Source: an uncultured Roseburia sp. | Lineage (GTDB): Bacteria; Bacillota; Clostridia; Lachnospirales; Lachnospiraceae | NCBI GenBank assembly: GCA_934292805.1 | Contig: CAKQXQ010000001.1 | Span: 62,001-126,000 of the forward strand | DNA length: 64,000 nucleotides | Direction: 5' to 3' | Shown here: positions 33,490-41,953 of the stretch, piece by piece | How the letters are laid out: the number at the start of each line of letters is the position of its first letter | How positions within the stretch are numbered: position 1 is the stretch's first letter | The notes under the pieces: generated by a model | What the model was told of the DNA's origin: nothing | Database searches by the model: none | Seen by the model: only the letters and a program-made list of their open reading frames with translations | Position numbers and translations under genes: made by a program

Positions 33490-36400
33490 CTACACCATGC
33501 CCAACTGACTGTTCAATTGTTTTATTTTCTGCATCGTCCATGGCACATCCAGTTGTTCATAATATTGTTTTTCAATATTAAGAATCATATTATTGCAGCA
33601 GCCCTTTACCTTCTTGTTGTCCGTCTGGTCACGTAAATTTCCAAGTTTTTCAAGAACAACCTCTGCTGCACCAGACGCAATATTCAGCAATGCTTTGTAA
33701 ACACTATCATACAGTCCGAAGAATTCCCCATCCACAAATCCATCCCTGAAACATAATTCCAACAATTTCATAAGAATGTCTACGTATGCCGGATTATCAA
33801 GCTCTGCTATCTCCTTTGTTATTCCAGCTATTGTATTTTTCCCATTATAATCCGGGATACCATTTCTCTCACTGGCAATCTCATAATATAGAGGCAGTGC
33901 TTTTTCTGGATATACATTAAGCAAAGTCCGCAGATACTTTGTCTTTCCTTCACTCTTTGCTGTCGCTTCTAACAGTCTTTCATTTACCTTTACGTTGTTA
34001 AGTTCTGCTGCTTTTTCAGCAAAAACATCCAACAATTCTGCATCTGCTTTTTCCAGATATTTGTCAACCAGATGCTCTCCTGTCATTATTTTCTGCAGAT
34101 ATGTAAAACACTGCTTTCTGTCATATTGATTACATTCCCTATCTTCCAGAATACGCTCAGCAATCTCCATGCCAGCATCTGTTTTATATTTTTCACACCA
34201 CTCAATATATCTCTCAGCCATGGAACCATAAAGAATCTGTTCTTTTGCAATTTTTTTCAACTGCATAACAATCTCGTGTTCTGATAAACGACTACAAATA
34301 TATCCGTCCAGATTATCTGTTTTTCCGTCCTCACTTCTTTGGTTCTCTTCGTGCCCAAAAAAACTCGGCAAAAGAATCATGTGTTTTATAAATTCGTTAG
34401 GAACATCTATATCAAATCTAATTATAAAATAGCACACATACTCTAATCTCCAAGTGTGTGTTGTCGTTCCCTTCTTATCACTACACAATTCTTTATCCCA
34501 TTGGATTGCTGGTACCTGCTTCTGCACGTAATCTTCAATGTACCTCAGTTGCTGATCTGACAGGTCTATTTTCTGTTTTTTTATATGCCGACAAATCTCA
34601 CCTATTGAGAAATTTTCCCAATCCACTATTTCTGTAAAATCTTTTACCTTATCATCTTGAAATTCGACATTACACATTATATACGACAGTTCTCTTAAGT
34701 CTTCTCTTTTTGTACGATGATACACCTGGCTCCATCGAATTTTCCGGTAAGTCACCTCGTCTCCCATGATCTCTACAAAATCTTCTATAATCTTTTGATA
34801 CTTTTTCTTGTCAAATAATGCATCAAAATAATTTTTCTGCTCTCTTTCCTGTTTTTCTCTTATCTGTTTTGCCCGCTCCTCTAGCTTTGTATTATCCTTT
34901 GGATATACAAAGCTTTGGAATATATGTAAAATTGTATCATCTGAATAGCTGCTCACAATCCTTTGGTTTTCCTGCTCTAATAGATTTTCTTTTTTCCAGA
35001 AATGAAGTATTGTCTGCATTGTCCTTTCATCATACGTCAGTGCAGCTACATCGAAAATTTTTTCTGTGTCCTCAAGAATAGCAGTCTCTTCCTTCTCGTA
35101 AATATAACCAATCTGTTCTTCCAGTTTTTCAAATACACCCGAAATATAATAGATCAATTCACTCTTCTTGTTTTCAGGCATCTCCACTATCAATGTCAAT
35201 AGCTCATGAACTGCCCTGTATCCTGTAAGTGCTCCTAAAAGTGCCTCTGCTGTATACTCTATTGCATAATGCTCCCGTCTTCTGTTACACTTTACGAGAC
35301 ATTTCAATAGAAATGGTACATAAGCATTATTCCGCTGCGAATAATTAATAAACATAAGCAATCCATATATGATATCTTCCGGCAATCCTTCTATGTCTGC
35401 AAAATACTCAAATATCTCATGTTCCACCTGCTCGGTATATAACCCTCCCATTGCAAGTATTTCCAGAAGATTCTTACGAACATAAAGCGTTGCACTCTCG
35501 TCAAATATCAGTTCTGTAAAGACAAACCGTACCCTACTCTCATATCCGCAATAATCTTCCATCTGCATCAGTAAAATAGCTGCATTATCCCTGCATCTGT
35601 CATGTTTTGGGTTTTCTATTGAATCCAACAAATAAGATATGGATAAAGGATTATGTGCCATATGCACCATCACATCCATATCATTTCTCCAGGAAATCCA
35701 TGTATAGTCATTATTGATCTTTTCAAAAATGGAAATGAATAATTTCTGTTTGTCTTCCATCGACATCCGTTCGTCTTCATACTGGAACAAGATAGATGGA
35801 TCATGCTCTAAAATCCATGTATTAATCCGACCTGTCGTGTCCAGAAGACTAGCAAAAGAAAGAACATTATACCAGGATTCCTTTATTCTGTCCCTATTCT
35901 TCTCATAAGTAACAAGTTCCAGTATCTTCTCTACCGGAAAACTGACCAAACATTCTGCTGTTACATACTCTTTGAAATTATTGTGTGTAAACTGCCAGCT
36001 TCCATCCGGCATTTTCTTCCAGATACCCGAAAAACGTATTAACTTATTCTCTTCTTCTGTAACTATCTCCTGCAATTCTGATTCTGTCAACTGCTTTGTT
36101 TTCATCAGCTGCATTGTCATCCCAATTCTCTGTAATATTATCCTGATCTGCCGCTCTTTTATCTCCAGTTCTTCTTTTTGTTCAAATTTCAGCATATCAC
36201 GATCCATGCTTATTCTGATCAGACGCGGCATCAATTCTTTCAATTCTGGCAGAGAACCTTCCTCTTTGAAAATTTCTACAAGATGAATAAGAAAAAATGG
36301 GATTTTCAACTGTTCCGTTAGTTTTCTCATCTGAACCTGTTTCCAGAATATCGTCTCATCCACCTCTGATTTTCTCAAGTACTCTGAGATATCTTCGCTT

Positions 36401-37437
36401 AAGATTGGGAAAATTGCATATTCCTTAAACTGGTTCAATGATCCCTCCTGCCTTTTTCCTCTCGACAGGTGATAGAAATTATTTCTTGTAGAAATCACAA
36501 TTTTCTGATCAGGATGTTTTCTCACATATGAATCCAATTTTCTATGAAAACTATTTATATCTGCAATCTCGTCATAGCCATCCAAAATAAGTACAGAATT
36601 CTCTATTTTATAATCAGAAATCCATTGCGTTATCAGTTCCTCTATGGTCTCATTGCTATAGATATTCAATGATATGAATACCGGAGGTGTATTCTGTTTA
36701 CATAATACTTGTGCCAGCTTCTCAAGCTCTGTTGTCTTACCTGCTCCTGCCTGTCCAAGCAATACTACACGTTTTTCTTCATTGACTACGTCATATAATG
36801 TTTTCCGTAATGGATTTACTACATTTAAATAGCGTTCGTCTTTCCCAATGATCTCCTCTGCTTTTCCTACATATCTTTGTATGTAATCTTCTGATACTTT
36901 GTCTTGTAGTTCTTCTCTGATTACAGCTATGTATTCTTCATTCTGATTTTCACATGGCAAATATGTTTTCTTCGGTACACTGTCTACACACTGTTGCAAC
37001 ACCTCTAGAATTTTCTCTAAAGAAGCCTCTGTTCTGTCTGCATATTCTTTTTCTGCCTTATATAGAATTTTTCCGTCCATTGTCATCTGATCTGTAATGT
37101 ACTGATTCATACGAGTGATGAGCACATTGATCTGTTTTTTGGCTTCTTCCCGCTCCTCATAGCCCATTCCCTGAATATCAGAAACAGCAGAAAGAATTTC
37201 TTCCCGCTCTCTTATCGAAATAACTTCTAAACTGCCCATATCCGTAAGAGCTTGTCTCGCCCTATCTATGACCCGTTCGACAATAGGGTTATCTGTCGTC
37301 ACTTTCAGAAGGCTGTATTCTGATGTTTTCTGTTGTTTTTTAATATCGGTGTAGACTCCTTTTCCAGTTTCATAAATAGTTGCTGCGGATGCCAATACCC
37401 CTATATTCTCTATAAAAAAATTTACTAAACTATTCAT
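33490..37437 (-). CDS. NACHT-type STAND NTPase with long helical-repeat C-terminus
   Basis: This 1315-aa protein has a hydrophobic N-terminal segment (FFIENIGVLASAATIYETG), a helical region, then a NACHT-like module: Walker A GQAGAGKTT at residues 228-236, Walker B LILDGYDEIAD near 283, VISTRNNFYHLSR near 312 and a winged-helix-like WQFTHNNFKEYVTAECL near 475. Residues 550-1300 are helical repeats of HEAT/ARM character, the usual ligand-sensing part. Bacterial NACHT proteins (bNACHT, Avs-like) are anti-phage NLR relatives. No effector domain such as a nuclease is visible at the N-terminus; the membrane-like segment could be the effector (inference). It appears to be a single-gene unit. Confidence 0.78.
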   Translation of the reverse strand: MNSLVNFFIENIGVLASAATIYETGKGVYTDIKKQQKTSEYSLLKVTTDNPIVERVIDRARQALTDMGSLEVISIREREEILSAVSDIQGMGYEEREEAKKQINVLITRMNQYITDQMTMDGKILYKAEKEYADRTEASLEKILEVLQQCVDSVPKKTYLPCENQNEEYIAVIREELQDKVSEDYIQRYVGKAEEIIGKDERYLNVVNPLRKTLYDVVNEEKRVVLLGQAGAGKTTELEKLAQVLCKQNTPPVFISLNIYSNETIEELITQWISDYKIENSVLILDGYDEIADINSFHRKLDSYVRKHPDQKIVISTRNNFYHLSRGKRQEGSLNQFKEYAIFPILSEDISEYLRKSEVDETIFWKQVQMRKLTEQLKIPFFLIHLVEIFKEEGSLPELKELMPRLIRISMDRDMLKFEQKEELEIKERQIRIILQRIGMTMQLMKTKQLTESELQEIVTEEENKLIRFSGIWKKMPDGSWQFTHNNFKEYVTAECLVSFPVEKILELVTYEKNRDRIKESWYNVLSFASLLDTTGRINTWILEHDPSILFQYEDERMSMEDKQKLFISIFEKINNDYTWISWRNDMDVMVHMAHNPLSISYLLDSIENPKHDRCRDNAAILLMQMEDYCGYESRVRFVFTELIFDESATLYVRKNLLEILAMGGLYTEQVEHEIFEYFADIEGLPEDIIYGLLMFINYSQRNNAYVPFLLKCLVKCNRRREHYAIEYTAEALLGALTGYRAVHELLTLIVEMPENKKSELIYYISGVFEKLEEQIGYIYEKEETAILEDTEKIFDVAALTYDERTMQTILHFWKKENLLEQENQRIVSSYSDDTILHIFQSFVYPKDNTKLEERAKQIREKQEREQKNYFDALFDKKKYQKIIEDFVEIMGDEVTYRKIRWSQVYHRTKREDLRELSYIMCNVEFQDDKVKDFTEIVDWENFSIGEICRHIKKQKIDLSDQQLRYIEDYVQKQVPAIQWDKELCSDKKGTTTHTWRLEYVCYFIIRFDIDVPNEFIKHMILLPSFFGHEENQRSEDGKTDNLDGYICSRLSEHEIVMQLKKIAKEQILYGSMAERYIEWCEKYKTDAGMEIAERILEDRECNQYDRKQCFTYLQKIMTGEHLVDKYLEKADAELLDVFAEKAAELNNVKVNERLLEATAKSEGKTKYLRTLLNVYPEKALPLYYEIASERNGIPDYNGKNTIAGITKEIAELDNPAYVDILMKLLELCFRDGFVDGEFFGLYDSVYKALLNIASGAAEVVLEKLGNLRDQTDNKKVKGCCNNMILNIEKQYYEQLDVPWTMQKIKQLNSQLGMV

Positions 37438-37511
37438 ATTATTAATACCTATTCAATTTCTCTTTAAGAATAACCACATTCTAAACTGTTTCAATCATTC
37501 AATTGCATTGT

Positions 37512-37793
37512 TTATTCTCCACACAGCAGCTTTTCAAAATGCACTGTTATCCGGATTGTCGAATCTTCCCATTTTATTTTCTCCTCCTGCCATATAATTA
37601 TCATTATAACGCCTCTTGTAATATTTTCATTCATTGCAAGCGATGATACACTGTCAGAAATCTTATTTTTCAGCCACTTTTTGTCAATAGTTCCTTCTTC
37701 CTGATCCATGTATCTTGGTGGGATTTTCTCTTCATACCTTCCTTTTTCGTCTATCGATATTTCAAGTTTATCACCGCAAAACACCATAAGCAA
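37512..37793 (-). pseudogene. Chimeric remnant: PD-(D/E)XK-like gene joined to AAA/PD-(D/E)XK gene start
   Basis: The open frame reads QEEGTIDKKWLKNKISDSVS followed by LAMNENITR, nearly identical to the middle of the gene at 50103-50690 (KNQEEGTIDKKWLKNKIYDS). The match then stops. In another frame MGRFDNPDNSAF and a TGA follow, identical but for one residue to the start of the AAA gene at 47577-48990 (MGRFVNPDNSAF). The first 30 codons (MVFCGDKLEISIDEKG) are unrecognised. So two truncated genes were joined by deletion; I do not consider the 93-codon frame a gene. Confidence 0.7.
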
Positions 37794-37820
37794 ATACTTT
37801 CTTCATACGTAATTATTCAT

Positions 37821-37866
37821 TCATAGTTTATTCATATAAACACAAAGTTCCTATGTGAGTTTCCAA
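37821..37866 (-). repeat. Dispersed hairpin-bearing repeat, copy 1
   Basis: TAGTTTATTCATATAAACAC followed by AAAGTTCC...GAGTTTCC is one of three related segments; the others are at 38081-38128 and 53992-54040. The hairpin here is imperfect. Confidence 0.4.
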
Positions 37867-37908
37867 CGATTTTACACCTAAAGCACTTATAGTACCCATT
37901 TTTGCTAT

Positions 37909-38055
37909 CTATACATCCCACTGATCATTTGCACCCTTGATGTATTCTCCAAGTGCATTGTAAGCTTTTTCTGCCTTTTCAAGCATAGTCTGTGTAATGT
38001 TTAACCCTTCCGCCAATTCATTGAAGATCATTCCTAATTTTTGTTCTTTTTCCAT
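37909..38055 (-). pseudogene. Possible N-terminal stub of a CD-NTase (CBASS-type nucleotidyltransferase)
   Basis: A 48-codon frame starts at the ATG 38055 with GAGGG eight bases upstream and ends in TAG at 37911-37909. It reads MEKEQKLGMIFNELAEGLNI, TQTMLEKAEKAYNALGEYIK and GANDQWDV. From memory this resembles the first 45 residues of CD-NTase/SMODS proteins, which continue with IYPQGSF-x-LGT; the frame ends exactly before that point. No catalytic GS or DxD motif is present. It could also be a real small helical protein. It sits between defence remnants, which favours a truncated CBASS gene. Confidence 0.45.
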
Positions 38056-38080
38056 AGTTCATTCCCTCATTTGATCTCAT

Positions 38081-38128
38081 TTGTAGTTTATTTTTTATAA
38101 ATATAAGGTTTCTTTCCAGAAACCTTAT
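38081..38128 (-). terminator. Perfect hairpin in dispersed repeat, copy 2
   Basis: ATAAGGTTTCT and AGAAACCTTAT form a perfect eleven-base-pair stem with a four-base loop, next to TAGTTTATTTTTTATAAAT. On the minus strand the stem is followed by ATTTATAAAAAATAAAC. It may act as a terminator for whatever once lay upstream and belongs to the repeat family at 37821 and 53992. Confidence 0.5.
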
Positions 38129-38209
38129 ACATTTTACATTTATTACCTTTTCATACTTCTCCTCTTTTTGCTTTATAACTAAGAAATATATAAATCACCT
38201 CCAAAAAGC

Positions 38210-38267
38210 AAACCATCAATCCGCATGTATACTATCAATTAATAGTATGTATGCTGATTGATGGTTT
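38210..38267. repeat. Long imperfect inverted repeat
   Basis: AAACCATCAATCCGCATGTA (from 38210) and its partner ending ATGCTGATTGATGGTTT (38267) pair over about 25 bases with three mismatches around a short loop. It lies at the boundary between the defence island and the catabolic operon. It may be a bidirectional terminator or a small mobile-element end. No coding potential. The rest of 38129-38344 shows no gene. Confidence 0.6.
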
Positions 38268-38344
38268 GTCAATGTGTGTTACTGTTTCCTTCATCATGCC
38301 CTGAAAAGATGTGGTGCTCCTATAACTGATCTATCCCACATTCT

Positions 38345-39163
38345 TCAAATCCCAGCTTTTTCAAAAAACTCTATTCCTTTTTTTGCGACAGTTATACTAT
38401 CTGGTTTCCTTAATGCTTCTAGGCACAAGTATCCAGAATAATTTATTTCTTTAATTATTTTTAATAATTTTATCATATCAAGATGCCCCATACCTGGTGC
38501 AAGCCTATTACTATCAACAAAATGTATATGTCTGATATAGTCTTTACACTTATAAAAACTTTCCTCCATAGATACATCTTCAATATTCATATGAAACGTG
38601 TCGAGCATCAGATATACCGGTAATTTTGTTCTCTGTATAAAATGAAGTGCCTCTAAACTTGAATTTAAATTGTCGATTTCATATCGGTTAATAGGTTCCA
38701 ATAGTAATGACACCCCATATTTTTCACTTGTATTCAATATTTTTTCTATCGAATCTGCAAAACGAGCCAACAAATTCTCAACCGTATCATCTTTTTTCGC
38801 ACTTCCTCTAATCAATCCAAGAGAAACCATTGCATCCGTTTCTGCAGCAATCTCTATTATAGATTTTAATTTTTCAATAATTTCTTTTCTTATTTTTTCA
38901 CTCTTATCACCAAGAAATAATCCTTGTGCAGCCATTCCTGCCGGCATTATAGTTCCAATTCCAAGATTATAATGTCGTAAAAGCCTTATCGCTTTTCTTG
39001 TTTCATCAGCATAAGCATCTAACAAAAACAGGTCAACACCATCATATCCAAGCCTTGCAATTCTTGAAATGTTCTCCTCAACGTCTCCCATAAATAGCAT
39101 TGGTGAAGCCGATGTTCCTTCGAACACTGATAGCGAAACCGATTTTTTAATAGTTTTCTCCAT
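38345..39163 (-). CDS. UlaE-like sugar-phosphate 3-epimerase (TIM barrel)
   Basis: The ATG at 39163 (MEKTIKKSVSLSVFEG) has AGGAG seven bases upstream and overlaps the end of the 4-epimerase gene by 17 bases; product 272 aa. It is an AP-endonuclease-2-like TIM barrel with the metal-site residues LLLEPINRYE near 145, LMLDTFHMNIED near 180, HIHFVDSNR near 206 and LCLEAL near 244. Relatives include L-xylulose-5-phosphate 3-epimerase (UlaE) and tagatose/psicose 3-epimerases. With a ribulose-5-phosphate 4-epimerase and transketolase in the operon, a UlaE-type role is the best guess. The exact sugar is not readable. Confidence 0.7.
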   Translation of the reverse strand: MEKTIKKSVSLSVFEGTSASPMLFMGDVEENISRIARLGYDGVDLFLLDAYADETRKAIRLLRHYNLGIGTIMPAGMAAQGLFLGDKSEKIRKEIIEKLKSIIEIAAETDAMVSLGLIRGSAKKDDTVENLLARFADSIEKILNTSEKYGVSLLLEPINRYEIDNLNSSLEALHFIQRTKLPVYLMLDTFHMNIEDVSMEESFYKCKDYIRHIHFVDSNRLAPGMGHLDMIKLLKIIKEINYSGYLCLEALRKPDSITVAKKGIEFFEKAGI

Positions 39164-39866
39164 CTTTTTTCTCCTGATAAAAATACGCTGACGGTCCGTA
39201 TTTTCTTTCGTAATGCTTTTTCTGAATATAACCTGGTAATAATATCTCTTTTTGTGCAATCAACTCCGTAAGCATTGCTATTTTTGCGATTTCCTCTAAA
39301 ATAACACTATGCATTACGCTTTCCTTTGCATCCCTTCCCCACGTAAATGGTCCATGACCTCCTGCCAATACACCTTCCATTTCAATTGGGTCTATTTTGT
39401 TTGATTGAAAATATGACACAATCTGTAATCCCAGATTTTTTTCATAGTCTCCTTCTATTTTCTTTTCCGATAAATACGGGACACATGGAATGGCTCCTTT
39501 AAAATGATCTGCGTGTGTCGTTCCCATTGGGCAAATAGATTTTAATGACTGTGCATATGCAGTGGCATATGTTGAATGCGTATGTGCAATTCCGCCTATT
39601 TCTTCAAAAGCTTTATATAGCTCAAGATGAATATCTAAATCAACAGATGGCAGAAGTCCTTCTTCTACCATGTTTCCATTCAAATCAACTACGCTCATGT
39701 CCACCGGTTTTAACAGCTTGCATTCTATTCCACGAGGCTTAATAATTATTATCTCACGTTCTCTGTCAATCGTGCTGACATTTCCCCATGTATATATTAC
39801 AAGATTTCTATTTACGAGTTCCAGATTTTGTTCGTATACTTCTTCTTTTAATTCTTCAATCGTCAT
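39147..39866 (-). CDS. L-ribulose-5-phosphate 4-epimerase (AraD/UlaF/SgbE type)
   Basis: The ATG at 39866 (MTIEELKEEVYEQNLELV) follows AGGTGG; product 239 aa, the family length. It is a class II aldolase-fold protein: TWGNVSTID near residue 26, IKPRG near 41, zinc ligands in GGIAHTHSTYATAYAQ near 90 and a third in GGHGPFTWG near 165, with catalytic-type HADHFKG between. AraD-type enzymes convert L-ribulose-5-phosphate to D-xylulose-5-phosphate, a transketolase substrate, which fits the upstream genes. The paralogous fuculose-phosphate aldolases lack this combination. The LacI regulator gene lies 58 bases upstream. Confidence 0.87.
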   Translation of the reverse strand: MTIEELKEEVYEQNLELVNRNLVIYTWGNVSTIDREREIIIIKPRGIECKLLKPVDMSVVDLNGNMVEEGLLPSVDLDIHLELYKAFEEIGGIAHTHSTYATAYAQSLKSICPMGTTHADHFKGAIPCVPYLSEKKIEGDYEKNLGLQIVSYFQSNKIDPIEMEGVLAGGHGPFTWGRDAKESVMHSVILEEIAKIAMLTELIAQKEILLPGYIQKKHYERKYGPSAYFYQEKKDGENY

Positions 39867-39924
39867 ATGCAACCACCTTTTCCAGCTGATCCGATTTCAT
39901 AAAAGATAATGCCCTTTCCGATTT

Positions 39925-40935
39925 TTACAATTTTATAACAGATTTTCCTTTGAAAAATTCACTTTCTACTAGAATTGTCTCATATTCCTTTTTTTGTTTA
40001 TTCTTTTCACAATCTATCAATTCTAATATCTTATCGGCAACATTTCTTGCTATATCATAATGATTCTGCACAATGCATGTAATTGGATATGCAAATAATG
40101 TTTTATACTCTTCTAAGCCGAATCCAAGGAATGATAATTCTTGAGGTAATTTGATCCCATTTTTATTTCCATATTTTATTAAATACTTGATTTGATTTGC
40201 ATTTGTAAGCATCACTGCAGTTATTTTATTTAAATTACTGCAGATTTTATCAAATGCCTGATCACACACCTCTTCAGAATAGCAGTTGTCAAAATAAAAA
40301 TCAGACAATAAGTCAATACTGTTTTTTTTCAGAATTTCTTTAAATTTTCCAAATCTAAATTCAGATACATAAGAACTCTTTGGTCCTTTTATATATGCAA
40401 TATTTTTATGATTATTTTCAATCAAATATTCTGTCATTGTGACAATGCACTGCTCATGCTTCTCTAAAATGTAATTTCCCTTTAATGTTGGTTGCATTCG
40501 GTCGAATAAGACTACCGGTATTCCTGATTTTTCAAAACGCTTAATCAGTTGCTCATTTTGTCCACTTGTTGCCAAAATAAGTCCATCAACACGTCTTTCA
40601 AGCAAAGAATTCAGATATTTATTTTCACGTATATGATCAAAATTTGTATTGCATATAATTACGTTATATCCATTTTCATATAATTGGGATTCAATATAAT
40701 AACAAATAGAACTATACATCACAATATCCGGAATGACTAAGCCAATTGTATATGTCTGCTTACTTTTTAAACTTCTTGCATTCGCATTCGGAATATAATT
40801 TAACTCTTTTATTGCAGCATCTATTCGTTCAGCAATTTCTGAGCTTACCCTCTTTGTTCCATTCAGATAATGTGAAACTGTTGCAATTGATACACCCGCC
40901 CAACTAGCAACATCTGTAATTGTAGTTCTTTTCAT
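39925..40935 (-). CDS. LacI-family transcriptional regulator of the operon
   Basis: The 336-aa protein has a canonical LacI helix-turn-helix, TITDVASWAGVSIATVSHYL then NGTKRVSSEIAERID, a hinge helix ANARSLKSKQ, and a periplasmic-binding-protein-like sensor domain (IGLVIPDIV, ILERRVDGLILATSG-like LLERRVDGLILATSG). Its likely operator is the perfect palindrome GGTAAAACGTTTTACC at 47192-47207, which has the central CG typical of LacI-family sites. Being encoded inside the operon it would limit its own expression. The effector is probably a sugar or sugar phosphate of the pathway. Confidence 0.9.
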   Translation of the reverse strand: MKRTTITDVASWAGVSIATVSHYLNGTKRVSSEIAERIDAAIKELNYIPNANARSLKSKQTYTIGLVIPDIVMYSSICYYIESQLYENGYNVIICNTNFDHIRENKYLNSLLERRVDGLILATSGQNEQLIKRFEKSGIPVVLFDRMQPTLKGNYILEKHEQCIVTMTEYLIENNHKNIAYIKGPKSSYVSEFRFGKFKEILKKNSIDLLSDFYFDNCYSEEVCDQAFDKICSNLNKITAVMLTNANQIKYLIKYGNKNGIKLPQELSFLGFGLEEYKTLFAYPITCIVQNHYDIARNVADKILELIDCEKNKQKKEYETILVESEFFKGKSVIKL

Positions 40936-41014
40936 ATATTCCCCATTCTCCTTACTACATTTTTCTAATATTTTAACATAATACTAATTTATGTTGAATA
41001 CTGTTTGTGACCAT

Positions 41015-41938
41015 TTAAAAGGAATTATATGATTTTACAATTTCATCAGCATTTAAGCCGAAATATTTCTGCAAATCGTCTCTTGTTCCTGATTTTCCAA
41101 AGCAGTCAGGAATACCCACTCTTTTTATTTTCCCACATCCAATTTCAGCTACAACTTCAGCCACTGCAGAGCCCAGTCCACCAATGATGTTATGATCTTC
41201 TACAGTAATGATTTTTCCTGTCTTTTTCGCATAATGTATAATCAGTTCCTTATCAATTGGTTTTACGCTTGCCATATCGACCACCGCTGCATCTACTCCG
41301 TTTTCTTTCAAACATTCTGCCGCAACTAAAGCCTCATAAACCATATCTCCTATTGCCATAATCGCAACATCTTTTCCATCCTGCAGCACAATTCCTTTGC
41401 CAAATTCAAAATCCACTTTTCTTTTGTAAACTTTAGGAACAGCACCTCTTCCCATTCGGATATATACCGGACCCTCTCTTTTTATCGCGGCATCTACAAC
41501 TGAATAAACACTTTCCTCATCACACGGAACTGCCACTGCCATATTAGGTAATGTTCTCATCAATGAAATATCTTCTATACATTGATGTGATGCTCCATCT
41601 TCACCAATCAAAACTCCTCCATGTGTAGCACCGATTATCACATGTAAATTGGGATAAGCAATTGAATTACGGATTTGCTCATAAGCCCTGCCTGCTGCAA
41701 ACATTGCAAATGAACTGGCAAATACAGTTTTTCCACATGTTGCTATTCCTGCAGCCGTTGTTATCATATCCCCTTCTGAAATACCCATATCAAAGAATCG
41801 ATCAGGAAACTCATTTCTAAAAGCGACTGTTTGTGTAGCTTTTGCGAGATCTGCATCTAATACGTAGAAATCATATTTTTTTCCATACTCTTTTAATGCT
41901 TTACCATATGCCTCTCGAGTTGCAACCTTCTCTCCCAT
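41015..41938 (-). CDS. Transketolase, C-terminal subunit (split enzyme)
   Basis: The 307-aa product holds the pyrimidine-binding and C-terminal domains of a transketolase: DADLAKATQT near residue 29, FPDRFFDMGISEGDMI near 46 (TPP-activating Glu), FASSFAMFAAGRAYEQ near 74 and THGGVLIGEDGASHQ near 104. The C-terminal fold covers residues 185-307. It pairs with the N-terminal subunit encoded 15 bases upstream. Split transketolases are widespread in Firmicutes. A dedicated pair inside a catabolic operon suggests either xylulose-5-phosphate processing or a transketolase acting on a special keto-sugar. Confidence 0.9.
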   Translation of the reverse strand: MGEKVATREAYGKALKEYGKKYDFYVLDADLAKATQTVAFRNEFPDRFFDMGISEGDMITTAAGIATCGKTVFASSFAMFAAGRAYEQIRNSIAYPNLHVIIGATHGGVLIGEDGASHQCIEDISLMRTLPNMAVAVPCDEESVYSVVDAAIKREGPVYIRMGRGAVPKVYKRKVDFEFGKGIVLQDGKDVAIMAIGDMVYEALVAAECLKENGVDAAVVDMASVKPIDKELIIHYAKKTGKIITVEDHNIIGGLGSAVAEVVAEIGCGKIKRVGIPDCFGKSGTRDDLQKYFGLNADEIVKSYNSF

Positions 41939-41953
41939 ATCGTTCTTCTCCTT

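Noticed and set aside
31136..37437. Named Avs (AVAST) system
   Set aside because: Both large NTPases are STAND-like, but I see no phage-protein-binding architecture or nuclease effector that would justify a specific Avs type.
37512..37793. An intact 93-aa gene
   Set aside because: Its two halves match parts of two different longer genes in different frames, so it is a deletion scar.
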